From Salinicola endophyticus (lineage in GTDB: Bacteria; Pseudomonadota; Gammaproteobacteria; Pseudomonadales; Halomonadaceae): 64,000 nt of DNA. The translations under genes were made by a program, and so were the position numbers. Each line of letters opens with the position of its first letter. Position 1 is the first letter of the stretch. Location of the stretch: positions 2,604,001-2,668,000 of the forward strand of contig NZ_CP159578.1 of assembly GCF_040536835.1 (NCBI RefSeq), read 5' to 3'. The notes below the pieces were generated by a model that was given only the letters and a program-made list of their open reading frames with translations, ran no database searches and was not told the DNA's origin. Below are positions 35,186-44,831 of the stretch, piece after piece.

Positions 35186-36646
35186 TCAGGCGCTGAGCGC
35201 GTCGTCACGATTCCGCGCGCTGCCGGGGTCGTAGTCGCGCACGTCGACGAAGTGCCCTTCGATGGCGGCGGCGGCGGCCATCGCCGGGCTCACCAGATGG
35301 GTGCGCCCGCCGTAGCCCTGGCGCCCCTCGAAGTTGCGGTTCGAGGTCGAGGCACAGCGCTCGCCGGCGCCCAGCTTGTCGGCATTCATCGCCAGGCACA
35401 TGGAGCAGCCCGGCTCGCGCCATTCGAAGCCGGCCTCGATGAAGATCTTGTCGAGCCCCTCGGCTTCGGCCAGACGCTTCACCAGACCGGAACCCGGCAC
35501 CACCATGGCGAGCTGGATGTTGTCGGCGACCTTGCGCCCCTGAGCCACCTTGGCCGCTTCGCGCAGGTCTTCGATACGCGAGTTGGTACAGGAGCCGATG
35601 AACACCTTGTCGAGGCGGATATCGGTAATCTTCTGCCCCGCCTCGAGCCCCATGTACTCGAGCGCGCGCTGCATGCCGCGCGCCACCGTCTCGTCGTCGG
35701 CGGTGGCCGGATCGGGCACCTCGGCGGAGACGTTGACCACCATCTCCGGGCTGGTACCCCAGGTCACCTGCGGCTCGATGGCGGCAGCGTCGAGCTCGAC
35801 CACCTTGTCGAAATGGGCATCGGCGTCGGAGACCAGGTCACGCCACGCCGCGACCGCTGCCGGCCACTGCTCGGCGCTGGGGGCGAAGGGGCGCCCGCGC
35901 AGGTACTCGATGGTGTGGTCGTCGACCGCCACCAGACCGACCCGGGCACCGGCCTCGATCGCCATGTTGCAGATGGTCATGCGGCCTTCCATCGACAGTT
36001 CGCGAATCGCGCTGCCGGCGAACTCGATGGCGTAGCCGGTGCCACCGGCGGTGCCGATACGGCCGATGATCGCCAGCACGATATCCTTGGCGGTGACGCC
36101 GAGCCCCAGCTGACCCTCGACGCGCACCTGCATGTTCTTCATCTTCTGTGCGATCAGGCACTGGGTAGCGAGCACGTGCTCGACCTCGGAGGTGCCGATA
36201 CCGTGGGAGAGCGCGGCGAAGGCGCCATGGGTAGCGGTGTGCGAGTCGCCGCAGACCACGGTCATGCCGGGCAGCGTGGCGCCCTGCTCCGGCCCCACCA
36301 CGTGAACGATGCCCTGACGCTCGTCATTGATGCGGAACTCCTCGATATCGAAGCTCTCGCAGTTGGCATCCAGGGTCTCGACCTGGATGCGCGAGACGTC
36401 ATCGACGATCCCCGCGTTGCCGGCGCTGCGCTCCTTGGTCGTGGTCGGCACGTTGTGGTCCGGCGTGGCCAGGTTGGCGTCACGGCGCCACGGCTTGCGC
36501 CCGGCCAGACGCAGCCCCTCGAACGCCTGCGGCGAGGTGACTTCGTGCAGCAGATGACGGTCGATGTAGATCAACGCCGAGCCGTCGTCGCGGCTGGTCA
36601 CCAGATGCTGCGCCCACAGCTTGTCGTAGAGCGTTTGGCCTGCCAT
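35186..36646 (-). CDS. leuC: 3-isopropylmalate dehydratase large subunit
   Basis: 486 residues from ATG 36646. The aconitase-type 4Fe-4S ligands are in IGSCTNSR and [41 protein letters not shown] is the substrate-binding signature. It is the first gene of leuC-leuD-leuB and is divergent from a LysR-type regulator gene across a 200-bp region with several dyads, which suggests control by that regulator. Confidence 0.97.
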   Translation of the reverse strand: MAGQTLYDKLWAQHLVTSRDDGSALIYIDRHLLHEVTSPQAFEGLRLAGRKPWRRDANLATPDHNVPTTTKERSAGNAGIVDDVSRIQVETLDANCESFDIEEFRINDERQGIVHVVGPEQGATLPGMTVVCGDSHTATHGAFAALSHGIGTSEVEHVLATQCLIAQKMKNMQVRVEGQLGLGVTAKDIVLAIIGRIGTAGGTGYAIEFAGSAIRELSMEGRMTICNMAIEAGARVGLVAVDDHTIEYLRGRPFAPSAEQWPAAVAAWRDLVSDADAHFDKVVELDAAAIEPQVTWGTSPEMVVNVSAEVPDPATADDETVARGMQRALEYMGLEAGQKITDIRLDKVFIGSCTNSRIEDLREAAKVAQGRKVADNIQLAMVVPGSGLVKRLAEAEGLDKIFIEAGFEWREPGCSMCLAMNADKLGAGERCASTSNRNFEGRQGYGGRTHLVSPAMAAAAAIEGHFVDVRDYDPGSARNRDDALSA

Positions 36647-36762
36647 GTCTCGATCTCCTCCGTCGCCCGTCTCGACGCGGTTGCGCGACGCTGTCGGTAT
36701 GCCGCGAGTGGCCCGGCCACGGGCCGCTCGGGGTTGGGAGAGCCAAGATACGCCCGAGCCAT

Positions 36763-36798
36763 GCATAAAAGCAATTCATCTTGATTATGCTTTGAATT
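36763..36798. promoter_or_regulatory. Dyad-rich leuC/lysR-type intergenic operator region
   Basis: Two nested inverted repeats, GCATAA(36763-36768)/TTATGC(36785-36790) and AATTCA(36773-36778)/TGAATT(36793-36798), lie in the only AT-rich part of the gap between leuC (minus) and the LysR gene (plus), 49-84 nt before the LysR start. LysR regulators bind T-N11-A dyads between divergent genes, which is the basis for this call. No footprint can be asserted. Confidence 0.5.
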
Positions 36799-36846
36799 CC
36801 ACACCAGAATAGATGGATCCATCAGCCGTGCCGCGAGGGCCACACC

Positions 36847-37746
36847 ATGGACACCCAGAGCCTGCAGGCCTTCATCGCCGTTGCCGACACCGCCTCCTTC
36901 TCGCTGGCCGGCGAGCGCCTGCACCTGACCCAGCCGGCGATCAGCAAGCGCATCGCCGCGCTCGAGGCGCAGACCGACGCCAAGCTGTTCGACCGTATCA
37001 ACCGTCGCGTCAGCCTCACCGAGGCGGGTCGCCTGCTGCTGCCGCAGGCGCGCCGTATCCTGCAGCTGGTCGAGGAGAGCCGGCGCCAGCTGCACGACCT
37101 CAGCGGGCAGGTCGCCGGCAGTCTGACCCTGGCCACCAGCCACCATGTCGGGCTGCACCGCCTGCCCCCGGTGCTCAAGGCCTATACCCGGCGCTACCCG
37201 GGGGTCGATCTCGATCTGCGCTTCCTCGACTCCGAACAGGCCTACCAGGGAGTGGTCTCGGGGGCGATCGAACTGGCGGTGGTGACCCTGGCGCCACGCC
37301 CCAACCCGCAGGTGGAGTCGGTACCGGTATGGACCGACCACCTGCGCTTCGTCGCCGCCCCCGAACACCCGCTGGCCGGGGCCGATCGCGTCTCGCTAGG
37401 CGAGCTGGCCAACCATCCGGCGGTGCTGCCAGGCCCGCTCACCTTTACCCGTGACATTGTGGTCGACGCCTTCTCCCACGCCGGCCTCGCGATCAGCGTG
37501 GCGCTCTCTACCAACTATCTGGAGACACTCAAGATGATGGCCGGCATCGGGCTGGGCTGGAGCGTGCTGCCGGAGAGCATGATCGACGCCGAGGTGACGG
37601 TGCTGGACGTCGACCACCCGCCGCTGGTGCGCCGTCTGGGCTATCTGGTACATCGCGAACGCACCCTCTCCAACGCCGGCCGCGCCATGCTCGCCCAGCT
37701 CGAGGCGGCACGCTCCGACCTCGCCGAGGCGCCCGATCGCACCTAA
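36847..37746 (+). CDS. LysR-type transcriptional regulator, divergent from leuCDB
   Basis: 299 residues, standard length. N-terminal HTH: LQAFIAVADTASFSLAGERLHLTQPAISKRIAALEAQTDAKLFDR. The effector-binding domain follows from about residue 90 (GSLTLATSHHVGLHRLPPVLKAY). The position divergent from leuC is the same as for a LysR gene in Pseudomonas and suggests control of leucine synthesis or autoregulation. The ligand is unknown. A MITE-like repeat starts 24 nt after its stop. Confidence 0.92.
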   Translation: MDTQSLQAFIAVADTASFSLAGERLHLTQPAISKRIAALEAQTDAKLFDRINRRVSLTEAGRLLLPQARRILQLVEESRRQLHDLSGQVAGSLTLATSHHVGLHRLPPVLKAYTRRYPGVDLDLRFLDSEQAYQGVVSGAIELAVVTLAPRPNPQVESVPVWTDHLRFVAAPEHPLAGADRVSLGELANHPAVLPGPLTFTRDIVVDAFSHAGLAISVALSTNYLETLKMMAGIGLGWSVLPESMIDAEVTVLDVDHPPLVRRLGYLVHRERTLSNAGRAMLAQLEAARSDLAEAPDRT

Positions 37747-37769
37747 GCTTCAGCGGACCGCCAAGAGCT

Positions 37770-37957
37770 AGGTGCTGCCTGAAAAGTCAACGAGCGAAGG
37801 TCAGGCCGGGGCGCGTAGCTAAGGCAAAAATCGGCGAAAACGAACCGGGCTGGCGCTCCAGTTTACGGGGTGTAAATGAGCATTTTTGACCGGGCTGGCG
37901 CTCCAGCCGATTTTTAACGCCGCATGTGCGAGCACAGTACTTTTCAGACAGTGCCTA
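37770..37957 (+). repeat. MITE-like intergenic repeat, copy 1 (intact ends, internal insertions)
   Basis: The left end AGGTGCTGCCTGAAAAGT (37770-37787) and right end ACTTTTCAGACAGTGCCT (37939-37956) are imperfect terminal inverted repeats (15 of 18 match), and the core is flanked by TA on both sides. Inside, AAAAATCGGC and GCCGATTTTT form a further dyad, and GTTTAC/GTAAA a smaller one. The sequence is closely shared with 39651-39785. Copy 1 additionally carries CCGGGCTGGCGCTCCAG twice (37845-37861 and 37890-37906). No transposase gene lies inside. Confidence 0.8.
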
Positions 37958-37997
37958 ATACATCGAAGAACTGAGACATCAGGGGGAATCACCGACC

Positions 37998-39629
37998 ATG
38001 GCCTCGTCAGCGTCATCCGCGCCCGGGAGCGGCGTGATCGAGCCGGAGCGGGCAAGCCGTGATGACAGCGCGAGCGAGCGCGAACCCAGCCGCCCGCCGC
38101 AGCGCCTGGGCCTGATTCCGGCCCCGGAGCTGCCCGAGCGTATCGCCGCCGGGCTGGCCGAGGAGCTGCCGACGCTGCTCGCGCGCCATACCGACGACCG
38201 CCACGTCTGGCGGGTCGAGTGCGTCACCGACCCGCTGATCGGTGCCGACGGTACCGGTGCCGAGCTGATCCAGCAGGCCGCCAGGCTCAAGCGCGAGCAC
38301 GGCTGGGACTACGCACTGTGCATCACCGATCTGCCGCTGTTCCGTGACGGCCGACTGATCGTGGCCGAGGCCAGTGAGGCGTGCGGCGTGGCGGTGATCT
38401 CGCAGCCGGCCCTGGGCGCCTCGCCGCTGCACGACCGGCTGCGCGAGGCGACGCTGCACCTGATCAACGAGATGCACCACGGCAGCGACCCCGACGATCG
38501 CGAACGCCAGCAGGCGCACGTCGACCGCAGCCGCCGCACCCGCCGCGCCCACGGCATCCGCAACGCCAGCGCGCGTCAGCTGATGGGCTCACGCCTCGCC
38601 GAGTGGCTGACACCGATCCGCCGGGTCACCCCGGACGACAGCCAGCGACACACCTGCGACGGAGAACCGGGAGGGCAGCGCGACGAGTCGAGCGAGCGGA
38701 CGCGTCAGCAAGCGTCCGAGGAGCGGCACTACAGGCCGCGGGAGGCGTCGGATACCTCCTCCCCCGAGGGCGCCAGGAACGACAACGATAGACACGGCGG
38801 CGGTAGAGAAGGCAACGACAGAAACGACGACAGCGGCAGCCAGCGCGATAGGCGTCAGCCCGAGATCGACGTGCGCTTCGTCTCCACCGCCCCCGTACGC
38901 GGCCATCTGCGCCTGCTCGCGGGCATGGTGCGCGCCAATCGGCCGTGGACCATTCTGCCCGCGTTCCGGCGTATCGTGGCGGTGGCCTTCGCTACCGGCG
39001 CCTACGGACTGATCTTCCCTACCCTGTGGCGCCTCAGCGCCGCCTACGAGGGCTACCGCTTCGTGCTGCTGATGGTCGCCGCGATCGCCGCCATGGTGAT
39101 CTGGCTGATTCTCGATCACGGCCTGTGGGAGCCCCAGCGCTATACCGGCTCGCCGCACCTGACCCGGCTCTACAATCTGACCACGCTGCTGACGCTGCTG
39201 CTGGGCGTGTTCTGCTATTACGCCATTCTCTTCGCGCTGTTTCTGGTGGCGGTGATCCTGTTCGTCCCCGCCAGCCTGCTCGAAGCCACGGTCGAGTCCT
39301 CCATCAGCTGGTGGAACTTCCCTGCGCTGGCGTGGCTGGCGACCTCGGTGGCCACCGTGGCCGGCGCCCTGGGCTCGAGCCTGGAGAGCGACGAGACCAT
39401 CCGCGGCGCCACCTACGGCTACCGCCAGCAGCTCCGCCAGCGCAAGGTCAAGGCGCGCCAGCAGCAGGCGCAGGAGGAAGGCCACCAAGGCAACGACCGC
39501 GATGGCGAGGAAACAACGGGCACTGAAGAGAACCGCGGCCGCGGGAGTGAAGCGCCCGAGGAAGAGCGCGAGGGTGGTGAAGACGCGGGTCGCAGGCGCG
39601 ATCGTCGCGAAACGCAGGGCGGCGAGTGA
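37998..39629 (+). CDS. Two-part membrane protein of unknown function with disordered linker
   Basis: 543 residues; I do not recognise a characterised family. Residues about 35-195 form a soluble N-terminal domain (LGLIPAPELPERIAAGLAEELP, then YALCITDLPLFRDGRLIVAEAS and ATLHLINEMHHGS). About 200-290 is a highly charged, low-complexity Arg/Asp/Glu/Ser/Gly/Asn linker. About 318-475 holds four to five membrane helices (AVAFATGAYGLIFPTLWRL, FVLLMVAAIAAMVIWLIL and others). The tail is again disordered and acidic/basic. GGGGGA lies about 10 nt before ATG 37998. The gene stands alone, flanked on both sides by copies of a MITE-like repeat in the same orientation. Confidence 0.75.
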   Translation: MASSASSAPGSGVIEPERASRDDSASEREPSRPPQRLGLIPAPELPERIAAGLAEELPTLLARHTDDRHVWRVECVTDPLIGADGTGAELIQQAARLKREHGWDYALCITDLPLFRDGRLIVAEASEACGVAVISQPALGASPLHDRLREATLHLINEMHHGSDPDDRERQQAHVDRSRRTRRAHGIRNASARQLMGSRLAEWLTPIRRVTPDDSQRHTCDGEPGGQRDESSERTRQQASEERHYRPREASDTSSPEGARNDNDRHGGGREGNDRNDDSGSQRDRRQPEIDVRFVSTAPVRGHLRLLAGMVRANRPWTILPAFRRIVAVAFATGAYGLIFPTLWRLSAAYEGYRFVLLMVAAIAAMVIWLILDHGLWEPQRYTGSPHLTRLYNLTTLLTLLLGVFCYYAILFALFLVAVILFVPASLLEATVESSISWWNFPALAWLATSVATVAGALGSSLESDETIRGATYGYRQQLRQRKVKARQQQAQEEGHQGNDRDGEETTGTEENRGRGSEAPEEEREGGEDAGRRRDRRETQGGE

Positions 39630-39650
39630 TCGCCGCCCCGGCCGTATCCA

Positions 39651-39785
39651 GCTAAAAAGTCGACGAGCGAAGGCCAGGCAAGGCGAAAATCGGCGAAAGC
39701 GCGGAGTTTACGCGGTGTAAATGAGCATTTTGAGCCGATTTTTAACGCCGCATGGGCGAGCGCAGTACTTTTCAGACAGTGCCTA
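39651..39785 (+). repeat. MITE-like intergenic repeat, copy 2 (left end degenerate)
   Basis: Same orientation and core as copy 1: CGACGAGCGAAGG, AAAATCGGCGAAA, GTTTACGCGGTGTAAATGAG, CCGATTTTTAACGCCGCATG and the right terminal repeat ACTTTTCAGACAGTGCCT (39767-39784) followed by A. The left terminal repeat is reduced to CTAAAAAGT. The final CTA of the element is, on the minus strand, the TAG stop codon of aroC. Confidence 0.8.
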
Positions 39786-40874
39786 GAGTTGGCCCAGACG
39801 CGGGGTACCTACCCGCACATCGGCATTCTGACCACGATGGCGCAGCCAGTGATCCATCAGCGTCAGCGCCATCATCGCCTCGGCGATCGGCGTGGCGCGA
39901 ATCCCCACGCAGGGGTCGTGACGCCCCTTGGTGATCACCTCCACCGGCGCGCCGTCGACATCGATCGAGCGCCCGGGCTGGGTAATGCTGGAGGTCGGCT
40001 TGAGCGCCAGGTGCGCCACCAGGGGCTGGCCGGTGGAGATACCGCCGAGCACGCCGCCGGCGTGGTTGGAGAGAAAGCCCTCCGGGGTCAGCTCGTCGCG
40101 ATGCTCGCTGCCGCGGCTGGCGACCACGCCGAAACCGTCGCCGATCTCGACCCCCTTGACCGCATTGATGCCCATCAGGGCATGGGCCAGGTCGGCGTCC
40201 AGGCGGTCGAAGACCGGCTCGCCCAGCCCCACCGGCAAGCCGTCGGCCACCACCGTGATCTTGGCGCCGACGCTGTCCTGGTCGCGACGCAGCTGATCCA
40301 TGTAGGCCTCGAGCTCGGGCACCTTGTCCGGATCGGGGCAGAAGAACGGGTTGTCGTCGACGCCTTCCCAGCCCTTGAACGCGATCTCGATCGGGCCGAG
40401 CTGGCTCATGTAGCCGCGCACGCGCACGCCCTGCTGCGCCAGCCAGGCCTTGGCGATGGCCCCGGCGGCCACGCGCATCGCGGTCTCGCGGGCGCTGGAG
40501 CGGCCGCCGCCACGATAGTCGCGGATACCGTACTTGTGGTGATAGGTGTAGTCGGCATGTGCGGGGCGGAACTGCGCCTGGATCTTGGAGTAGTCCTTGG
40601 AGCGCTGGTCGGTGTTCTCGATCGCCAGCCCGATCGGGGTGCCGGTGGTGCGCCCCTCGAATACCCCGGAGAGTATCTTCACCTGGTCCGGTTCGCGCCG
40701 CTGAGTGGTGTGGCGCGACGAACCCGGACGCCGACGGTCGAGATCGCGCTGCAGCTCCGCCTCGCTGAGCGCGAGTCCCGGCGGGCAGCCATCGACGATG
40801 GCGCCCAGCGCCGGGCCGTGGCTCTCACCGAAGGTGGTGACGGTGAACAGTTTGCCGAAGGTATTGCCGGACAT
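39783..40874 (-). CDS. aroC: Chorismate synthase
   Basis: 363 residues. The FMN/substrate motifs are present: [18 protein letters not shown] near the N-terminus, [31 protein letters not shown] and [18 protein letters not shown]. It converts EPSP to chorismate using reduced FMN. The stop codon TAG lies in the end of a MITE-like repeat, so the natural C-terminus may have been trimmed or replaced by insertion, though length is normal. prmB lies 38 nt upstream, the usual partner. Confidence 0.97.
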   Translation of the reverse strand: MSGNTFGKLFTVTTFGESHGPALGAIVDGCPPGLALSEAELQRDLDRRRPGSSRHTTQRREPDQVKILSGVFEGRTTGTPIGLAIENTDQRSKDYSKIQAQFRPAHADYTYHHKYGIRDYRGGGRSSARETAMRVAAGAIAKAWLAQQGVRVRGYMSQLGPIEIAFKGWEGVDDNPFFCPDPDKVPELEAYMDQLRRDQDSVGAKITVVADGLPVGLGEPVFDRLDADLAHALMGINAVKGVEIGDGFGVVASRGSEHRDELTPEGFLSNHAGGVLGGISTGQPLVAHLALKPTSSITQPGRSIDVDGAPVEVITKGRHDPCVGIRATPIAEAMMALTLMDHWLRHRGQNADVRVGTPRLGQL

Positions 40875-40912
40875 GCGGGTTCCTCGGAGAAAAGGGAGCG
40901 AAAGCGAATCGG

Positions 40913-41857
40913 TCAGGCGGCGAACTGGGCCGCATGGGCGTCGAGGGTCTCGGCATCGAGTACGAAGACGCCCTCACCGCCGCGCTCGAAGTCGAGCCAC
41001 AGGAACGGCACCTCGGGGAAGGCGGCCTCGAGATGATGCTGGGAGTTGCCGACCTCGACCACCAGGGTGCCGTCGTCGCTGAGATAGCCACGTGCCTCGC
41101 GCAGGATGCGGCGCACGATATCGAGGCCGTCGCTGCCCGCGCCCAGCGCCAGGTCCGGCTCGTGGCGATACTCCGCCGGCATCGCCGCGAGGTCGCGGCT
41201 GTCGACGTAGGGCGGGTTGCTGACGATCAGATCGTAGGTCTGCCCGGCGACGCCCTCGAACAGGTCGGAGGCCACCGCGCGCACCCGGCGTCCCACGTCG
41301 TGACGCACGATATTGGCCTTGGCCACCGCCAGGGCGTCGGGGCTGATGTCGACCAGATCCACCGCACAGGTGGGCAGGGTCAGCGCGGTGGCGATGCCGA
41401 TGCAGCCGGACCCGGTGCACAGGTCGAGCACCCGCGCCGGCGGCATGGCCTCGAACCAGGGCGCAAAGCCCGCCTCGATCAGCTCGGCGATGGGCGAGCG
41501 CGGAATCAGCACGCGCTCGTCGACCTCGAACGGGTAGCCGGCGAAGAACGCCTCCCCCAGCAGATAGGGCAACGGCCGTCGGGTCTCGATACGCTGCCGT
41601 GCCAGGCCCACGATGCGTTCGCGCTCGACGCCGAGCAGGCGCGCGTCGAGCACCGCCGGGTCGGCGTCCCACGGCAGGTGCAGCGCCCCGAGCACCAGCG
41701 CCACCGCTTCGTCCCAGGCGCTGTCGGTCCCGTGGCCGAAGTGCAGGCGGTGGGTGAGAAACTCACTGGTGGCCCAGCGCAGGCAGTCGCGAACGCTGAT
41801 CAGCTCGCTGGCGAGGGCGTGATCGGTGAGCGTCAGGGTGGTCGCCGGGCTGGACAT
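40913..41857 (-). CDS. prmB: Ribosomal protein uL3 glutamine N5-methyltransferase
   Basis: 314 residues from ATG 41857. Class I SAM-dependent fold: [17 protein letters not shown] binds SAM, and the NPPY motif ([17 protein letters not shown]) positions the Gln side chain. The N-terminal helical domain opening [31 protein letters not shown] is diagnostic of PrmB rather than PrmC. It methylates Gln in ribosomal protein L3. It forms an operon with aroC. Confidence 0.94.
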   Translation of the reverse strand: MSSPATTLTLTDHALASELISVRDCLRWATSEFLTHRLHFGHGTDSAWDEAVALVLGALHLPWDADPAVLDARLLGVERERIVGLARQRIETRRPLPYLLGEAFFAGYPFEVDERVLIPRSPIAELIEAGFAPWFEAMPPARVLDLCTGSGCIGIATALTLPTCAVDLVDISPDALAVAKANIVRHDVGRRVRAVASDLFEGVAGQTYDLIVSNPPYVDSRDLAAMPAEYRHEPDLALGAGSDGLDIVRRILREARGYLSDDGTLVVEVGNSQHHLEAAFPEVPFLWLDFERGGEGVFVLDAETLDAHAAQFAA

Positions 41858-42045
41858 GGGTCGGGCTCGCAAATGGCTGAAAAACGGACGACGATTGTAC
41901 CCGCAAGGGTCGGCGCTTCACAGCCGGGCATGCGTCCGCGGTGACAATCCTTTACCCTTGCGCCCGCGAAGCGAGCGCGCCAGGTGCGGCCCGATGGCAA
42001 ACCCCGGCCGGCATCGACCGAGACAGCAGACAGAGGCAGAGCGGC

Positions 42046-42642
42046 ATGACGCAGATTTCCGGCGACGATCCGTCAGGCGATGACGACGCCGATCTCGGCG
42101 CCTTTCGTCAGGCGCTGGAGGCGGCCGGCGTAAAGAAACTCGAGCTCAACCGCGCCGATACCGGGCGCCGCCGCCGGCACTCGCTCAACGCCACGGCACG
42201 CCGCGAGGCCGCCGAACAGGCGCCGCCGCAGGCGCTCTCCACCCTCTCCGACGGCGGCGTCGAGGCGGTCACCCCGCATCAGTCGCTGGCTTTCGCGATT
42301 CCCGATCTGCCGCCACGCACCTTCGCCCAGCTCAAGCGCGGACGCATTCCGTGGGAGGGCGGACTCGACCTGCACGGTTATACCCTCGACGAGGCGCGTC
42401 TGGAACTGGAGTCGTTCATCGACGACGCCATCGCCAACCGCCTGCGCTGCGTGCTGGTGGTCCACGGCAAGGCACGCAGCACCAGCGCGGGCGGCACTGC
42501 CTATCCGGTGATCAAGAGCCACGTCAACACCTGGCTCAGGAACTGGTCACGGGTGCTCGCCTTCTGCTCCGCCAGCGAGATCGATGGTGGCACCGGCGCG
42601 CTCTACGTGCTGCTGCGCACCCGCGGTGGCGAGCCAGAGTGA
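42046..42642 (+). CDS. Smr/MutS2-domain protein (SmrB-like)
   Basis: 198 residues from ATG 42046 (AGAGGCAGAG upstream). The N-terminal half is charged and probably flexible. The C-terminal Smr domain starts at about residue 105 with LDLHGYTLDEARLELESFIDDA, then VLVVHGKA (the HGK nuclease/nucleic-acid loop) and LAFCSASEIDGGTGALYVLLR. In E. coli, SmrB cleaves mRNA at collided ribosomes. The DLHG and HGK-type residues needed for that are kept here. It is divergent from prmB. Confidence 0.9.
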   Translation: MTQISGDDPSGDDDADLGAFRQALEAAGVKKLELNRADTGRRRRHSLNATARREAAEQAPPQALSTLSDGGVEAVTPHQSLAFAIPDLPPRTFAQLKRGRIPWEGGLDLHGYTLDEARLELESFIDDAIANRLRCVLVVHGKARSTSAGGTAYPVIKSHVNTWLRNWSRVLAFCSASEIDGGTGALYVLLRTRGGEPE

Positions 42643-42751
42643 GCCCCGGTGTTCACGCCTGACTCGCGCCCAGAACTCTGTCTACGAGCGCGCTCTGGGG
42701 AGGTTCTCTTTAACGAGGCCGTTCTTTAACGAGGGCTCGCTCCACGGGAGC

Positions 42752-43825
42752 TCACTCCTGGCGCTTGGGCGACGACAGCGGCAGCGGCATGTCGACTCGG
42801 GGTAGCCCACTGCTGCGCGGATGCCGGCGCGAATTGACCGGCTCGCCGCTGGCCCAGGTGTGGTCGCGCTGCGCCTCGTAGCGGTCGAGCGCCTGGGCGG
42901 CGAGATAGCGGCCGAGTTCGATCAGCGCCTCGGCGCGGTGGAACTCGTAGGCCCCGCAAACGCTCTTGGGCACCTCGATCAGCACGTCCGGCGGATAGCC
43001 GGCGATCTTGTACTTGGCCAGCGCCGCCTGGGTGATATCGAACGACGCCAGCATCATGTCGAGCTTGCTCCAGGCGCGCTCGGTCTGGCTCGACCAGGTG
43101 TCGCCGGGGCTCTCCTCCTCATCGCTGAAGGAGGAGATCATGCCCTGAACGCGGTTGCGCACGCCCCCCAGCCAGCCGCTGAAACTCTTGCCCGCGGCCT
43201 CGCGCTCGCGCTCGCGCTGCTCCTCCTCGGCGGCGCGTTCGGCCGGCAGCAGCGCCTCCAGACTGATCGGCCGAGGGGTCTGTGCGGTGGCGTTGACCGC
43301 GAGCACGATATCCGCCGACACCGAGACCGTGGGGATGATCGGCAGCGGGTTGAGCAGCCCGCCGTCGACCAGCACCTGGCCGTGCTCCTGCACCGGCGTG
43401 ATGATCCCGGGGACGGCGATGGAGGCACGGATCGCGCGTAGTAGCGAGCCGCTCTGGAACCACACCTCGCGCTGGCGGGTGAGGTCGGTGGCCACCGCGG
43501 TGAACGGCAGCGGCAGCGCCTCGATCTGGATATCGCCGACCAGCGACTTCAATTTGGTCATCACCTTGCCGGCACGCATCGCGCCCATCGCGCTCCAGGT
43601 GATATCGACCAGCCGCAGCACGTCGAAGTAGTCGAGCTGACACACCCAGTCGCGGTAACCCTCGAGCTGCCCGGCGGCGTGGATGCCGCCGATCAGCGCG
43701 CCCATCGAGCAGCCGGAGATCGAAACGATCTCGTAGCCACGCGCCTCGAGCTCTTCGATCACGCCGATATGGGCATAGCCGCGGGCACCGCCGCTGCCCA
43801 GCACCAGTGACACGCGTGGTTTCAT
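42752..43825 (-). CDS. Patatin-like phospholipase (RssA/NTE type)
   Basis: 357 residues. The oxyanion hole GSGGARG is at 11-17, the nucleophile Ser40 is in GCSMG and the catalytic Asp154 in VDGGLLNPLP, so the Ser-Asp dyad is complete. The middle insertion with an acid/Arg-rich stretch (EERAAEEEQREREREAAGK) is a charged helix. The C-terminus is disordered. It probably deacylates phospholipids or lysophospholipids at the cytoplasmic face of the membrane. It is on the same strand as two alpha/beta hydrolases but separated by 100 nt. Confidence 0.9.
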   Translation of the reverse strand: MKPRVSLVLGSGGARGYAHIGVIEELEARGYEIVSISGCSMGALIGGIHAAGQLEGYRDWVCQLDYFDVLRLVDITWSAMGAMRAGKVMTKLKSLVGDIQIEALPLPFTAVATDLTRQREVWFQSGSLLRAIRASIAVPGIITPVQEHGQVLVDGGLLNPLPIIPTVSVSADIVLAVNATAQTPRPISLEALLPAERAAEEEQREREREAAGKSFSGWLGGVRNRVQGMISSFSDEEESPGDTWSSQTERAWSKLDMMLASFDITQAALAKYKIAGYPPDVLIEVPKSVCGAYEFHRAEALIELGRYLAAQALDRYEAQRDHTWASGEPVNSRRHPRSSGLPRVDMPLPLSSPKRQE

Positions 43826-43925
43826 CGTCCCCTTCTCCTGCCTGTCGCTTGCACGTCCATCTCCGTCATGACCTCGCTCACCGCAGGTGCCCGCTCCTGG
43901 ACGGCCACTGCCACTTGCCGGGCGC

Positions 43926-44831
43926 TCACGCCAGCGCCGAGGCGTCGCCCACCCGGGTAAAGCGTACGACCTCCGCTGCCACCTGCGCCACCCGCGTCCG
44001 CTCGAGATGCAGATGGTGGCCGCCGCTCACCACCCGCCGCTGCAGCCGGCGCACCCGCTGGCAGCTCTCGGCCAGCTGCTCGCGCTCGCCCAGCACCCCG
44101 GCCGTGGCCTGGATCAGCAACGTCGGCGCGACGATCTCACCGAGCAGGGCCAGCATCTGCTCCGGGCTCAGACGCAGCAGCGAGGGCCAGATCAGACGCC
44201 GGTCGCTGCGCCAGTAGAACAAGCCATCCTCGCCACGGCGCAGCCCGCGCTCGACGATCGGGCGCGCGGTATCGGCATCCAGGCGCGTGCGGCCGCCGTT
44301 GACCCGGGCCTCGAGCGCCGCTTCCAGGGTGGCATATCCGTGCTCGCCGCGCCGTGGCCGCCGACGTGCGCGCAGCCCCAGCCGCAGCTGCTCCGGCGCC
44401 TGCTCCGGGGTGGTGGTCAGCGGCGCGAGGCCATCGATCAACACCAGCCGGGCCACCCGCGCCGGCAGCGCGGCGGCGAGCAGGCTGGCCACTCCCGCCC
44501 CCATGGAGTGGCCGAGCAGCGTCAGCGGCGCCGGGCCCAGCGTCTCGACCACCTCGACCAGCTCGGGTAGATAGCCCCAGGGCGAGTAGTCGCCCCCGTC
44601 ACCGCGATGTGGTGAGCGGCCGTGGCCGGGAAGATCGAGCGCCACCACCCGAATACCCAGCGCCTCGACCAGCAGCGGGGCCAGACGCGAGAAGGTCGCC
44701 GCGTTGTCGAGCCAGCCATGCAGCGCCAGCCATACCGGGGCTTCCGCCGCCCCCCACACCTGCGCCGCCAGGCCGGCCTCCCCCAGCGTCGTCTCTATCG
44801 GCCCCGCGTTCGCGCTATGGCTCAACGGCAT
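43926..44831 (-). CDS. Alpha/beta hydrolase
   Basis: 301 residues. Alpha/beta hydrolase fold with LALHGWLDNAATFSRLAP (oxyanion HGW), DLPGHGRSPH, nucleophile elbow GHSMG (Ser109) and a C-terminal catalytic His in SGGHHLHLE. The family resembles the MhpC/serine-hydrolase-like 'hydrolase of unknown substrate' next to other esterases in Pseudomonas. It overlaps the preceding hydrolase gene by 10 nt, so the two are translated together. Substrate unknown. Confidence 0.88.
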   Translation of the reverse strand: MPLSHSANAGPIETTLGEAGLAAQVWGAAEAPVWLALHGWLDNAATFSRLAPLLVEALGIRVVALDLPGHGRSPHRGDGGDYSPWGYLPELVEVVETLGPAPLTLLGHSMGAGVASLLAAALPARVARLVLIDGLAPLTTTPEQAPEQLRLGLRARRRPRRGEHGYATLEAALEARVNGGRTRLDADTARPIVERGLRRGEDGLFYWRSDRRLIWPSLLRLSPEQMLALLGEIVAPTLLIQATAGVLGEREQLAESCQRVRRLQRRVVSGGHHLHLERTRVAQVAAEVVRFTRVGDASALA

